Source: a virus. From it: a stretch of 43,386 bases of DNA. Every line of letters begins with the position of its first letter. Within the stretch, counting starts at the first letter, position 1. The notes under the pieces are model-generated. The model made no database searches. It saw only the letters and a program-made list of their open reading frames with translations, and was not told the DNA's origin. The stretch lies in IMG/VR virus record IMGVR_UViG_3300005734_000003, positions 1 to 43,386 of that record, one strand, 5' to 3'. The position numbers and the translations under genes are program-made. Shown here one piece after another: positions 30,723 to 37,414 of this stretch.

Positions 30723-31106
30723 ATGAAACTACACGACCTACTAAGACACATTGCGGATAATGTTGAGAATGGCGAAATTTGGAGTGAGGGAATTGATATT
30801 AGTGATGAAGCAGCATGGGAGGATTCTGTTTTCTTTGGAAGCGCTTCTTCTGTCAAATTAACACCACGCACCCGCGAGGTAAACGGGTTTACTGTGCCAG
30901 CGCCTGTTCGTGAGCCGATAAAAAATGGCAGTGTTTACTACGTAGAAGATCCAACTGATTCATGTTGGTATGTTGCCCACTCATGGGGCGGTGGTGATTT
31001 GGATAAACGATTCCTTGAGCGTGGTCTTATTCATCTTAATCAAGACTCAGCCATCGCCAACGCTAAAGCACATCGCGGAATTGATCCAAAGTGGGGTGAA
31101 GAATGA
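30723..31106 (+). CDS. Hypothetical phage protein
   Basis: A 127-residue protein. EVNGFTVPAPVREPIKNGSV is followed by YYVEDPTDSCWYVAHSWGGG and RGLIHLNQDSAIANAKAHRG, a pattern shared by a widespread family of small phage proteins of unknown function (N.f.vP.P......G..YYv.d........W......D...l..G......e.A...ak). GGAGAGCGG precedes the ATG. It is first in the rightward accessory operon. Confidence 0.6.
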   Translation: MKLHDLLRHIADNVENGEIWSEGIDISDEAAWEDSVFFGSASSVKLTPRTREVNGFTVPAPVREPIKNGSVYYVEDPTDSCWYVAHSWGGGDLDKRFLERGLIHLNQDSAIANAKAHRGIDPKWGEE

Positions 31107-31264
31107 AATACTCAGAACAAGAAATAAAAACAATGGCACGCGAATCACTGCGAGCAAAGGAAAATCACGACCCGCGCTATTTTCAGTTGATAATGTCTAT
31201 CAGTATGATTACAGGAATTCCGGCAAGCGAAGTTGAAAGTCGCATTGAGAGGTTATCAAAATGA
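31103..31264 (+). CDS. 53-residue hypothetical protein
   Basis: MKYSEQEIKTMARESLRAKE, NHDPRYFQLIMSISMITGIP, ASEVESRIERLSK. All-helical; the part RYFQLIMSISMITGIPASEV resembles a family of small phage proteins with D.RY.ql...l...TG....ev. ATGA overlaps at both ends. Confidence 0.5.
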   Translation: MKYSEQEIKTMARESLRAKENHDPRYFQLIMSISMITGIPASEVESRIERLSK

Positions 31265-31383
31265 CCCACCAAGCCACAAAAACGGCCCGTACAGACGATT
31301 TAGCGACAAACCCATACCGATGCACTACTAACAACAAAAACGCGCTTGTGTGGGCGTACAACAGTTGCAAGGTGGACGAATGA
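31261..31383 (+). CDS. 40-residue hypothetical protein
   Basis: MTHQATKTARTDDLATNPYR, CTTNNKNALVWAYNSCKVDE. Start and stop each overlap a neighbour by four bases, the main support for the frame. No motif recognised; low confidence. Confidence 0.35.
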   Translation: MTHQATKTARTDDLATNPYRCTTNNKNALVWAYNSCKVDE

Positions 31384-31754
31384 AACTAACCGACCTAATC
31401 CTGGAAAGCGACACACCTATAGAGGAGCTGGCCAGACGTGTAAGTGCATATCCTAGCCAGTTGCAAAAATATATTGACGGGAATAAACGAGCGATTACAA
31501 TTACCCAGCAAGAGCAGATTCGTCAAATGCTGATCGACGACGAGACGGACGACGATGACGGTCTCGATTGGGAGGAGCTTGCTAATAAATACGAACCACC
31601 AGCGCCTAACGGTGCCCAGTACTGGGGTTTTGGTAGTTTTTACAAAATAGCGCGCGGCCGTGTTTGGATGTACGTAGATGGTGAGTGGATCACGTCTAGC
31701 AAGACCGAGCAAGCTGTGAAGGATTATCCAGTGGTTGAGGATAGTGACAAATGA
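31380..31754 (+). CDS. HTH-containing hypothetical protein
   Basis: A 124-residue protein MKLTDLILESDTPIEELARR onward. Residues 12-50 (IEELARRVSAYPSQLQKYID) read as a small helix-turn-helix, followed by an acidic loop (DDETDDDDGLDW) and a Trp/Tyr-rich domain (GAQYWGFGSFYKIARGRVWM). ATG at 31380 overlaps the previous stop. Possible regulator; the aromatic C-terminal domain is of unknown type. Confidence 0.5.
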   Translation: MKLTDLILESDTPIEELARRVSAYPSQLQKYIDGNKRAITITQQEQIRQMLIDDETDDDDGLDWEELANKYEPPAPNGAQYWGFGSFYKIARGRVWMYVDGEWITSSKTEQAVKDYPVVEDSDK

Positions 31755-31930
31755 AAGAGAGGCAAATAGGTGAAATAGGCAATTATTACGGTTTTTTGGC
31801 GGTAAAAGAAGAAGGTGGCAAATTCTATTGGGGTATAGAGAACTGGGACGGTACTTACTGGCAGGAAATACCGGAGCATCTTTATGTTGCGTTAAATGCG
31901 TTTGAAGACAGTCAGGGGTGCGATCAATGA
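31751..31930 (+). CDS. 59-residue hypothetical protein
   Basis: MKERQIGEIGNYYGFLAVKE, EGGKFYWGIENWDGTYWQEI, PEHLYVALNAFEDSQGCDQ. A small beta-sheet protein rich in Tyr and Trp, a type frequent in phage accessory operons (g.IGnYYG.l.vk...g.yyW.iE...G..W..Ip..LY.AL). Overlaps both neighbours by four bases. Confidence 0.6.
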   Translation: MKERQIGEIGNYYGFLAVKEEGGKFYWGIENWDGTYWQEIPEHLYVALNAFEDSQGCDQ

Positions 31931-32106
31931 AATTTTCACTAATATTTATTTTTATATTGCTTGTGGGGTGTAAGGATTACACAATCGAAAAGCAGGATAA
32001 TATTAATTCATGCAGAGATATGGGTGGAATTCCTGTCCTATCGATATGGGATGGCAGGCTTTCAGATTGTATTTTTAAGGATAACAATAAAGGACAAGAT
32101 ATATGA
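31927..32106 (+). CDS. Small phage lipoprotein
   Basis: A 59-residue protein MKFSLIFIFILLVGCKDYTI with a short lipoprotein signal and lipobox LVGC (Cys15). The mature peptide contains two more Cys (NSCRDMGG and SDCIFK) that could form a disulfide. Lys-Asp after the lipid Cys could retain it in the inner membrane by the Asp+2 context rule only partly, so location is uncertain. A superinfection-exclusion or envelope role is possible. Confidence 0.65.
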   Translation: MKFSLIFIFILLVGCKDYTIEKQDNINSCRDMGGIPVLSIWDGRLSDCIFKDNNKGQDI

Positions 32107-32657
32107 AACCAACAAAAGAACAGCTGGCAGGATTGAGACTACTAGCAAAACGCCCAGAGCCAGTAAAAGAGCAAGTAAACGAACCCGAGTGGATGGATAG
32201 TCCAGGCACAGGTGAATGCCCTGTACCTGCTGGGCATGCTGTTGAAATTGATGTTTCAATTAAAGGAATTTGTAAGGATGGCCAGACTGAGTACTGCATT
32301 TGGGGTGATGACTCAGGGTCAGATATAACAACCAAATATAGAGACTGGACTGCATTTGAGCAAAAAGAAGAGCCAGTAAAAGAGTATGTGCCGAAGGTTG
32401 GGGAGGAGTGCGAGTTCAAACACCCAACTCTAGGATGGACTGGATGCACTGTGATAGGCCCATTTCGATCAGCCATGGTGTGCGCTCCAAATGGAGGTGG
32501 ATTTTATCAGGGTATGCCTAGTGATTATCGCCCAGTCAAAACCGACCGCGAGGAGTTGATTGATATTATTAAGTGCAATAATGGAAATCCCGCAGAATTG
32601 GCTGTTGATGAAATCCTATCTAAATTCACCCTAACCAAGAAGGATATCGATAATTAG
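32103..32657 (+). CDS. Hypothetical protein sharing a CPVP...YRDWTAF domain with 34211-34693
   Basis: A 184-residue protein. Residues 28-87 (EPEWMDSPGTGECPVPAGHA, then GICKDGQTEYCIWGDDSGSD and TKYRDWTAFEQ) form a domain found again in the protein at 34211. The second half (VGEECEFKHPTLGWTGCTVI, SDYRPVKTDREELIDIIKCN) resembles another common phage segment with an SH3-like fold. Several Cys could bind metal. Function unknown. Confidence 0.6.
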   Translation: MKPTKEQLAGLRLLAKRPEPVKEQVNEPEWMDSPGTGECPVPAGHAVEIDVSIKGICKDGQTEYCIWGDDSGSDITTKYRDWTAFEQKEEPVKEYVPKVGEECEFKHPTLGWTGCTVIGPFRSAMVCAPNGGGFYQGMPSDYRPVKTDREELIDIIKCNNGNPAELAVDEILSKFTLTKKDIDN

Positions 32658-32676
32658 CAACCTGTTAAATTAAAGA

Positions 32677-32781
32677 TTGACACCAGCGGTCATGGTGCTA
32701 GTCTGTGTTTATCACCAACTCGTAAGGAGGTGAAATAGCAGTACCCGCCAACAACATGCGTGAGCATCTTGGGCGGTTTTT
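32677..32781 (+). ncRNA. Promoter plus predicted 70-base small RNA 3 carrying an orphan Shine-Dalgarno sequence
   Basis: Promoter TTGACA (32677-32682), 16-base spacer ending TGC, TAGTCT (32699-32704). The RNA would begin near 32711, with hairpin TCACC...GGTGA (32712-32733) whose loop and 3' arm carry TAAGGAGGTGA (32723-32733), an exact 11-base complement of the usual 16S rRNA 3' end. No start codon lies at a usable distance. A terminator hairpin follows: CCGCC (32745-32749) with GGCGG (32772-32776), inner ATGC-GTGA-GCAT, then five T. Confidence 0.5.
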
Positions 32782-32821
32782 AATACTTACATTACACCCT
32801 ATAGCTAAAACGGAGATGAAA

Positions 32822-33064
32822 ATGATTACGGTGAGAGTGAAAATAACAGATTATGACAAGACAAGTAACACTTGCACGGCGCAATTATTGAATGGTGACA
32901 TTATTGAGCTAGACCCTTTTGTTAGTTGTGCCATAAACATGACAGATGAAGAATACGAGAGTGGTAAAGGCTTCGACATTGTCGGAAATAATTACTTGCT
33001 AACTGCGTATACGGTATATAAAGGAAACGTAGTCCCTCATAAGGGAGGAATGCTACCTGTATAG
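32822..33064 (+). CDS. Hypothetical protein
   Basis: An 80-residue protein MITVRVKITDYDKTSNTCTA onward, beta-rich, with LLNGDIIELDPFVSCAINMT and NYLLTAYTVYKGNVVPH. ATG at 32822 has CGGAG at a good distance; the in-frame ATG at 32756 lies inside the terminator hairpin of the upstream small RNA and is less likely. No family recognised. Confidence 0.5.
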   Translation: MITVRVKITDYDKTSNTCTAQLLNGDIIELDPFVSCAINMTDEEYESGKGFDIVGNNYLLTAYTVYKGNVVPHKGGMLPV

Positions 33065-33143
33065 CAACACAATATAAGACAGTTTGCAGAAGGGTAGCAT
33101 AAGCAAGATCGCAGCCCCTGCTGCCATTATTAGGAGAGAAGCC

Positions 33144-33476
33144 ATGAACCACCCAATAACAACAATCCGCCAATTGGCAGACAAGCTAGGCGTAAGCAGA
33201 TACGTACTGGATGGGCGACAAAGAAACTACCCTATCAACTCTGAATACACTATCAAGAATGGTGTTAGGCATTATAAGAAGGGGGTGCTAGTAGAGTGGC
33301 ACAAGCGGTGCGAGCGCATAAACGCAGGCGATCTCACTTTAGGTGTATCGGTTGTGATCAATGAAGGTAAGGACGCTAGGCTAAAAGGCGTTCCGTTAGA
33401 TGAGAACCCGCATTCTTATCGTGGCGACATCCGCCGATTCTGCGCATGGGCAGCAGGCTGGCATGATGCAAAATAA
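33144..33476 (+). CDS. Protein with N-terminal HTH and C-terminal ribosome-modulation-factor-like segment
   Basis: A 110-residue protein. Residues 5-30 (ITTIRQLADKLGVSRYVLDG) form a typical recognition HTH. Residues 73-110 (EGKDARLKGVPLDENPHSYR, then FCAWAAGWHDAK) follow the E G..A...G.....NP.......W..GW..A pattern of RMF/CrpP-like small proteins, which bind ribosomes (RMF) or act as stress factors. AGGAGAG precedes ATG. It lies just downstream of small RNA 3. The fusion is unusual and ribosome binding is inferred. Confidence 0.6.
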   Translation: MNHPITTIRQLADKLGVSRYVLDGRQRNYPINSEYTIKNGVRHYKKGVLVEWHKRCERINAGDLTLGVSVVINEGKDARLKGVPLDENPHSYRGDIRRFCAWAAGWHDAK

Positions 33477-33479
33477 TCC

Positions 33480-33507
33480 TTGACCCACAGCGCACAAGTG
33501 CTATATT
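33480..33507 (+). promoter_or_regulatory. Promoter of the outer-membrane protein gene
   Basis: TTGACC (33480-33485), 16-base spacer ending in TGC, TATATT (33502-33507), 26 bases upstream of the start codon. A near-ideal extended -10 promoter. The surrounding 16-base word repeats the -35 region at 30647. Confidence 0.7.
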
Positions 33508-33532
33508 TAATATAGACAAGAGGAGAGACGAC

Positions 33533-34051
33533 ATGACTAACAAAACTAAAAACATTCTAACAACGCTTTGGGTTATCGTGGTGCTGGCTGTATTTTCGGT
33601 TGGTACATTTGCGGATGAACTTGAAGTGCGCACTACCGACCTGACTTATACCTGGGGCCCTAATCATAGCTTCCCTGTTACCTTGTACCAAATCGGATAC
33701 ACAAAAACATTAACCCGTGGCGTTGGTATCCGTGTAATGTTTGGCGAATCTGATACGCAGAGTGACGGACATCGATACAGCTCAAAGATTGAACAAATGT
33801 TTGTGTTTAACATTCACCGTAACATTAACATTGGCCGTGATTGGGTTGTCCAGTATGGTGTCAACTACACCGAGTACAAAGAACACGGTAAGTCAGACAC
33901 TGGTACAGGGTATGCTTTGGCGTTACAGTACAACATAAACAGTGATTATGCTATTAAAGTGTCGTACGACGAGTATTACGAGAAATACAATGATCATTAC
34001 GGATTGGAACAAACTAAAGGCGTTGGCCTTTCACTTGTGAGTAAGTTCTAA
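33533..34051 (+). CDS. Phage-encoded outer-membrane beta-barrel protein
   Basis: A 172-residue protein with a Sec signal peptide (NILTTLWVIVVLAVFSVGTF, cleavage expected after TFA near residue 28). The mature part alternates polar and hydrophobic residues in about eight strands (LTYTWGPNHSFPVTLYQIGY, GVGIRVMFGES, WVVQYGVNYTEYKE, GYALALQYNI, YAIKVSYDEYYEKY) and ends VGLSLVSKF, where a terminal Phe is the BAM-complex signal of outer-membrane proteins. It has its own strong promoter. It may mask receptors or alter the envelope of infected cells. Confidence 0.75.
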   Translation: MTNKTKNILTTLWVIVVLAVFSVGTFADELEVRTTDLTYTWGPNHSFPVTLYQIGYTKTLTRGVGIRVMFGESDTQSDGHRYSSKIEQMFVFNIHRNINIGRDWVVQYGVNYTEYKEHGKSDTGTGYALALQYNINSDYAIKVSYDEYYEKYNDHYGLEQTKGVGLSLVSKF

Positions 34052-34209
34052 TGACGTTTACAAGTTGGATACCAGGGTATATTTACGGATTAGAGTTTGA
34101 GGATTATGACATCATCCCAAAGGATATGGATTTCGATGATGTTATAAAGAATGAGATATTAGCGTCAATGGTCGCTAATAATGCAATTTACAAGATGATG
34201 GGAGAGTGA
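34051..34209 (+). CDS. 52-residue acidic hypothetical protein
   Basis: MTFTSWIPGYIYGLEFEDYD, IIPKDMDFDDVIKNEILASM, VANNAIYKMMGE. The ATG overlaps the last base of the barrel gene stop (TAATG). Strongly acidic in the middle. No family recognised. Confidence 0.45.
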   Translation: MTFTSWIPGYIYGLEFEDYDIIPKDMDFDDVIKNEILASMVANNAIYKMMGE

Positions 34210-34210
34210 T

Positions 34211-34693
34211 ATGAAAGAACCAAAATGGCTACCAAACCCAATGACGGGCAAGTGTCCAGTGCCGGATGGGCATGATGTTGAGGTTAAGTTTGCGAACGGA
34301 GAAACATGTAGAGACGATGGGCCAGAGAGTTGGCACTGGGAAAATATTTCAGGCAATGAAACAATAACCCACTACCGAGACTGGACTGCATTCAACCAAC
34401 AGCAAGCGCAGGCCGAGACTACAAAAAGCGACGGTTCTACTGCTAGTTATTACGAGCTACCAGAAGGCGTAACAGAGCTACAGCACCTAATCAGTCATCG
34501 CAACATGAATGCACAAATTGGCGAGATATTCCGTGCGTGCTATCGTTACGGACTGGTTGAACATTCAGAAATGCTGCGTGATGCAAAAAAGATTAAATTT
34601 TATGCTGAGGCTGAGATTGAGAGGCTAGAGAAGCTATCAAGTAAAGTAGGCACTACCAAATGGGAGACTAGTCATGATACGCGGACTAATTGA
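34211..34693 (+). CDS. CPVP...YRDWTAF domain plus DUF3310-like helical domain
   Basis: A 160-residue protein. The N-terminal domain (EPKWLPNPMTGKCPVPDGHD, NGETCRDDGPESWHWENISG, THYRDWTAFNQQ) is homologous to residues 28-87 of the protein at 32103. The C-terminal part (GVTELQHLISHRNMNAQIGE, IFRACYRYGLVEHSEMLRDA, KKIKFYAEAEIERLE) follows the DUF3310 pattern (.l.dli.....f..G...ky..R....... .DLkKa..yl...i), known in phage nucleotide-kinase-like proteins. Two-domain fusion of unknown role. Confidence 0.6.
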   Translation: MKEPKWLPNPMTGKCPVPDGHDVEVKFANGETCRDDGPESWHWENISGNETITHYRDWTAFNQQQAQAETTKSDGSTASYYELPEGVTELQHLISHRNMNAQIGEIFRACYRYGLVEHSEMLRDAKKIKFYAEAEIERLEKLSSKVGTTKWETSHDTRTN

Positions 34694-34817
34694 AGCAGTG
34701 ATCGCAGTTACTATCTGTGTATGTTTATTGTACGCAGCGGTGGCTTATAGTAAGGTTTATCTATGTCAGCAGTTGCATGATGATTGTAAGATTGTGGCTG
34801 TGAAGGAGGTGGACTGA
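34674..34817 (+). CDS. 47-residue membrane protein
   Basis: MIRGLIEAVIAVTICVCLLY, AAVAYSKVYLCQQLHDDCKI, VAVKEVD. One transmembrane helix with a Cys-containing tail. It begins 20 bases inside the gene before it and supplies GGAGG for the following gene. Confidence 0.45.
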   Translation: MIRGLIEAVIAVTICVCLLYAAVAYSKVYLCQQLHDDCKIVAVKEVD

Positions 34818-34984
34818 TGGATAAATTTTTTCTTGGATTAGTAATAGGGTTTTTCACCATGGTTATTATTGCAAGCGTGCATGTTAATGACATAGACAGA
34901 AACGCTGGCATGCAGGAATGCGAGCAAAATCTACCGCGCAATGAGCATTGCGTACTAATCGCGGTACCGGAGAGTAAGCTATGA
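34817..34984 (+). CDS. 55-residue membrane-anchored protein
   Basis: MDKFFLGLVIGFFTMVIIAS, then VHVNDIDRNAGMQECEQNLP and RNEHCVLIAVPESKL. A signal anchor followed by an exported segment with two Cys; the pattern ECE.NLPRn..C..iavP is frequent in small phage membrane proteins. Its stop overlaps the next ATG by four bases. Confidence 0.55.
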   Translation: MDKFFLGLVIGFFTMVIIASVHVNDIDRNAGMQECEQNLPRNEHCVLIAVPESKL

Positions 34985-36471
34985 TCTGCCCTAGCTGTAA
35001 CTCAGACAACCTAAAGTCACACGGATCTAATCCGCCGAGATGGATATGTGGCGATTGTACAAAAACGACAAGAAAGCCGCTTGATGGCTATCAGTTCCCT
35101 GTAGTCGAAAAGACAAGCGATAGATTCGTAATCACATGGGCACAGAACGCAACGGCCCCACATGCAAGTACGCTGCGTACACTAAAACAGTATTGCAAGC
35201 ACAATAATGCTCAACTTCTAGTAATACCTGGGCGATACCGTAATGCGACAAGCGTATGGTCAAAAGCCCAAGAAGATCAGGATTGGTGGGACAAGGATAT
35301 TGAGCCATACTTACTGGGACATGAGCTTGAGCTATGCAAAAACCTAGTGATAGGTGGAGATGTTCGCCTTCAGCCGACTGCATCGAATCCGTTGCAAGGG
35401 CTAAAAACAATCAGTGGCCACAAGTCATATATCCTGGGGCACCCACAAATAGCCTTCGAGACAGTAGCGACCCCACAAAGCAAACTAGCAAAAATTGTAA
35501 CGACTACCGGAGCGATCACAAAGAAAAACTACAGCGACACAAAAGCAGGTAAGAAGGGCGAATTTCATCATGAGATAGGCGCAACCCTAGTCGAGCTAGA
35601 TGGCGGTAAATTCCACATCCGTCAGCTTATTGCTAATGGCCATGGTGTCATATACGACCTAGACAAGCGTTACGATGGCAAGACGATCAAAAGCAAGCAG
35701 CGTGCAGAGTGCTTTGTGTCTGGTGATTTTCACGGAAAGTACCTAGACGAGAAAGTAAAGGCAGCTTGGTGGACGGGAAAAAATAGCCTATTCAATCTTA
35801 TTAAGCCTAAGACACAGGTATTCCATGATGTCTTTGACGGTTATTTCGGATCACACCATCATAAGCACGACCCGTTTTTGGGTGTAAAGAAACACTTTAA
35901 AGGCGATAATGACGGACAAAACGAATTAATCGACACATTGCAGAAGCTTGATGATTGTCTGCTTGCTGATAAAAACTACATAACTAAGTCAAACCATGAC
36001 GAGCATTTAGACCGATGGTTGAAGGAAACAGACTGGCGTAAAGATCCAGCCAATGCGGAGTTTTATCTTGAGACCGCGCTAGAGATAGTTAAGACTATAA
36101 AGCATGGCGGCAAGTTCGACCCGCTTGAATACTGGGCAAAGAAAACAGGGCTCGCCAAAAAAGGTATTTTTCTAAAGCGTAATGATGTTGTTAGCGTCAA
36201 GGAGCATATTGTGTCAATGCATGGCGATAAAGGCAGCAATGGCGCCAGGGGATCAATAAAAGGGTTTGACGCGATTGGAGTTAGAAGCGTTACAGGCCAT
36301 GGTCATGCACCAGGGAAAGAAAAAGGCGCTTGGCGTGTTGGCATTAGTTGTATATATGGTTTAGAGTATGCAGTAGGTAGCCCGTCAAACTGGATGCAGA
36401 CGGGGTATATTTTGTACGCTAACGGCAAGGGTTCGCTAATCAGCTGCATTGATGGGGAGTATAGGACATGA
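34981..36471 (+). CDS. Zinc-ribbon plus calcineurin-like metallophosphoesterase-type protein
   Basis: A 496-residue protein. Residues 3-26 form a zinc ribbon (CPSCNSDNLKSHG...WICGDC). The rest shows in order SGDFHGKYLD (about 247), FHDVFDGYFGSHHHKHDP (about 280), KSNHDEHLDRWL (about 336), SMHGDKGSNGARG (about 413) and TGHGHAPG (about 437). These resemble the D-x-H, GDxxD, GNH(D/E), H and GHxH metal motifs of calcineurin-like phosphoesterases, the fold of SbcD/Mre11 nucleases. A DNA-acting phosphoesterase or nuclease is plausible. The call is by motif order only; the spacing is looser than in classical members. Confidence 0.6.
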   Translation: MICPSCNSDNLKSHGSNPPRWICGDCTKTTRKPLDGYQFPVVEKTSDRFVITWAQNATAPHASTLRTLKQYCKHNNAQLLVIPGRYRNATSVWSKAQEDQDWWDKDIEPYLLGHELELCKNLVIGGDVRLQPTASNPLQGLKTISGHKSYILGHPQIAFETVATPQSKLAKIVTTTGAITKKNYSDTKAGKKGEFHHEIGATLVELDGGKFHIRQLIANGHGVIYDLDKRYDGKTIKSKQRAECFVSGDFHGKYLDEKVKAAWWTGKNSLFNLIKPKTQVFHDVFDGYFGSHHHKHDPFLGVKKHFKGDNDGQNELIDTLQKLDDCLLADKNYITKSNHDEHLDRWLKETDWRKDPANAEFYLETALEIVKTIKHGGKFDPLEYWAKKTGLAKKGIFLKRNDVVSVKEHIVSMHGDKGSNGARGSIKGFDAIGVRSVTGHGHAPGKEKGAWRVGISCIYGLEYAVGSPSNWMQTGYILYANGKGSLISCIDGEYRT

Positions 36472-36680
36472 CAGAAAATAAATTAGATATGATTTACTTA
36501 TTTTTTACTATATTGGGGTTGATTTTATGTGCGCATATTGTATTGATGTCATTATGTGAATTCTTTACATGGGGTCAAGCTGTTTGGGATATTGGAAAAT
36601 GGAAGTTAGAGCAAAGAGTAGGCTGGCTGATTTACATTATTGCTTTCATGTTTGGATTTGCACATTATAGGTCAAAATAG
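36468..36680 (+). CDS. Two-span membrane protein
   Basis: A 70-residue protein with transmembrane helices MIYLFFTILGLILCAHIVLM and GWLIYIIAFMFGFAHYRSK, separated by a Trp-rich loop (EFFTWGQAVWDIGKWKLEQR). It overlaps the phosphoesterase gene by four bases. No family recognised; possible holin-like or exclusion protein. Confidence 0.5.
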   Translation: MTENKLDMIYLFFTILGLILCAHIVLMSLCEFFTWGQAVWDIGKWKLEQRVGWLIYIIAFMFGFAHYRSK

Positions 36681-36691
36681 GAGTATAGGGC

Positions 36692-36904
36692 ATGATAACA
36701 AGGCATTATTTTTATGATGTGAAGGTTTACCATGGAGATGGTACGTTAGGATATGGCTGTATCGAGGGGATATTTACTATAAAAAGCTTATTCCCGCGCA
36801 ATCCCGCAACGATACTTAGCGATATAAGAGATGAGGCAGACACTAGATTCAGGTCAATGTACCCTAACGGAAGTATAGAAGCCACTGCGTTTAATAGGAT
36901 TTAG
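36692..36904 (+). CDS. Hypothetical protein
   Basis: A 70-residue product MITRHYFYDVKVYHGDGTLG onward, with GIFTIKSLFPRNPATILSDI. The strand-rich start and the FP.......l...r pattern resemble small phage proteins beginning M...yfYdv......G.......G....kS.FP. Last gene before the terminase region. Confidence 0.5.
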   Translation: MITRHYFYDVKVYHGDGTLGYGCIEGIFTIKSLFPRNPATILSDIRDEADTRFRSMYPNGSIEATAFNRI

Positions 36905-36930
36905 CGCAGTAAGCAAACATGCACATATTC

Positions 36931-36939
36931 TGGTACTAT
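36931..36939 (+). promoter_or_regulatory. Extended -10 promoter before the small terminase gene
   Basis: TGG directly before TACTAT (36934-36939), 46 bases upstream of the start codon, without a clear -35. The decamer ATTTATACAT occurs at 36938-36947 and again at 36978-36987, where it runs into the start codon. Confidence 0.35.
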
Positions 36940-36985
36940 TTATACATTAGTACTGGAACGTGTACATTTTTGGGGTTATTTATAC

Positions 36986-37414
36986 ATGACAAAGAAGCTG
37001 ACGCAAAAACAAGAGAATTTCTGTCGGTTATTTGTTGAGCTTGGCAATCAGTCTGAGGCTTATAGACAGGCATACGAAACAACAGCAGGCCATGAGACCG
37101 TTAATGTAAACGCCTGTAAGCTACTCAAAAACGCTAACGTAGCACAAAGGGTAGCAGAATTAAGAGAAAACATAGCAATGAAGCACGAAGTAACCGTCGA
37201 AAGCCTCTTAAACGAGCTAGAAGAGGCGCGCACAATAGCATTGACCTGTGAGACACCTCAAAGCTCCGCGGCCATCTCTGCGACAATGGGTAAGGCTAAA
37301 CTGTGTGGGCTTGATAAGCAGATTATTGATCACACTAGTTCGGATGGTAGTATGAAGCCAAGCGTCATACAGATAGTTGCACCTAGCGAATCAACAGATC
37401 CAAGTGACGATTAA
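36986..37414 (+). CDS. terS: Terminase small subunit
   Basis: A 142-residue protein starting MTKKLTQKQENFCRLFVELG. LT.KQe.F...y.e.gN.seAYR.AY and ACKLLKNANVAQRVAELREN are the signature of the Terminase_2 family, in which the N-terminal HTH binds the pac or cos site. The central helices (ESLLNELEEARTIAL) provide oligomerisation. It is followed by the large subunit with an 11-base overlap. The C-terminal tail is acidic. The ribosome site is weak (GGGG). Confidence 0.85.
   Translation: MTKKLTQKQENFCRLFVELGNQSEAYRQAYETTAGHETVNVNACKLLKNANVAQRVAELRENIAMKHEVTVESLLNELEEARTIALTCETPQSSAAISATMGKAKLCGLDKQIIDHTSSDGSMKPSVIQIVAPSESTDPSDD

Noticed and set aside
32732-32740. GTG AAA TAG mini-ORF within the orphan Shine-Dalgarno sequence
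   Set aside because: The GTG lies inside the SD word itself, so initiation there is sterically impossible.
34211-34693. CRISPR-like or tandem DNA repeat between the two CPVP-domain genes
   Set aside because: Similarity is at protein level only and the copies are 2 kb apart without regular repeats.
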